Part shown: one piece after another, positions 15,430 to 15,430 of the stretch
Position numbering within the stretch: the stretch's first letter is position 1
Layout of the letters: the number at the start of each line of letters is the position of its first letter
DNA from: Clostridiaceae bacterium
Lineage (GTDB): Bacteria; Bacillota_A; Clostridia; Acetivibrionales; Acetivibrionaceae
Direction: 5' to 3'
Length of the DNA stretch: 15,430 nucleotides
Assembly: GCA_012513545.1 (NCBI GenBank)
Contig: JAAZCB010001232.1
Span: 1 to 15,430, forward strand
The notes under the pieces: generated by a model
What the model saw: only the letters and a program-made list of their open reading frames with translations
The model's database searches: none
What the model was told of the DNA's origin: nothing
Made by a program: the position numbers and the translations under genes

Positions 15430-15430
15430 A

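Noticed and set aside
1..15430. CRISPR array, prophage attachment site, tRNA or rRNA genes
   Set aside because: No regularly spaced direct repeats and no structural RNA signatures were seen on either strand.

Overview
The window looks like chromosome from an anaerobic, low-GC clostridium. The evidence is AT-rich intergenic DNA, strong AGGAGG-type ribosome binding sites, a TTG start on ftsH, a secreted copper-amine-oxidase-like stalk protein, a MazG-like small protein and an AI-2E family transporter. My best guess is the cellulolytic Ruminiclostridium/Acetivibrio group, but this is inferred from gene content only.

Layout. (1) Positions 1-8147, all on the minus strand, hold a tightly packed housekeeping block. 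In order of transcription it reads pheA (prephenate dehydratase), a MazG-like protein, gdpP (c-di-AMP phosphodiesterase), rplI (L9), dnaB (replicative helicase), tilS (tRNA-Ile lysidine synthase), hpt (hypoxanthine phosphoribosyltransferase) and ftsH (membrane AAA protease, cut by the window edge). It joins two classic Firmicutes neighbourhoods, gdpP-rplI-dnaB and tilS-hpt-ftsH. (2) At 8148-8414 is a divergent control region with a pheA promoter candidate and a 20+20 nt inverted repeat. (3) An AI-2E family membrane protein (plus strand, 8415-9506) and a secreted stalk-domain protein (minus strand, 9533-10405) converge on one shared hairpin terminator. (4) From about 10.5 kb the window becomes an accessory zone with several damaged genes: a 5'-truncated beta-helix protein fragment (10582-11115), an intact lipoprotein with a very good promoter (11208-11981), a small hypothetical gene (12125-12373), a gene remnant with two apparent single-base frameshifts (12533-12820), and a REP-like remnant (about 12889-12956).

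(5) The most unusual object is at 13022-15171 on the minus strand. It is a chemoreceptor with two adjacent transmembrane helices, almost no extracellular part, a HAMP-like segment and a canonical methyl-accepting signalling hairpin. Fused to its C-terminus is a complete sugar-type periplasmic-binding-protein domain, which by topology should sit in the cytoplasm. As given, the reading frame is broken by one single-base frameshift and one in-frame TGA, so it is either a very recent pseudogene or carries sequence errors.

No tRNA, rRNA, CRISPR array or intact insertion sequence was seen.
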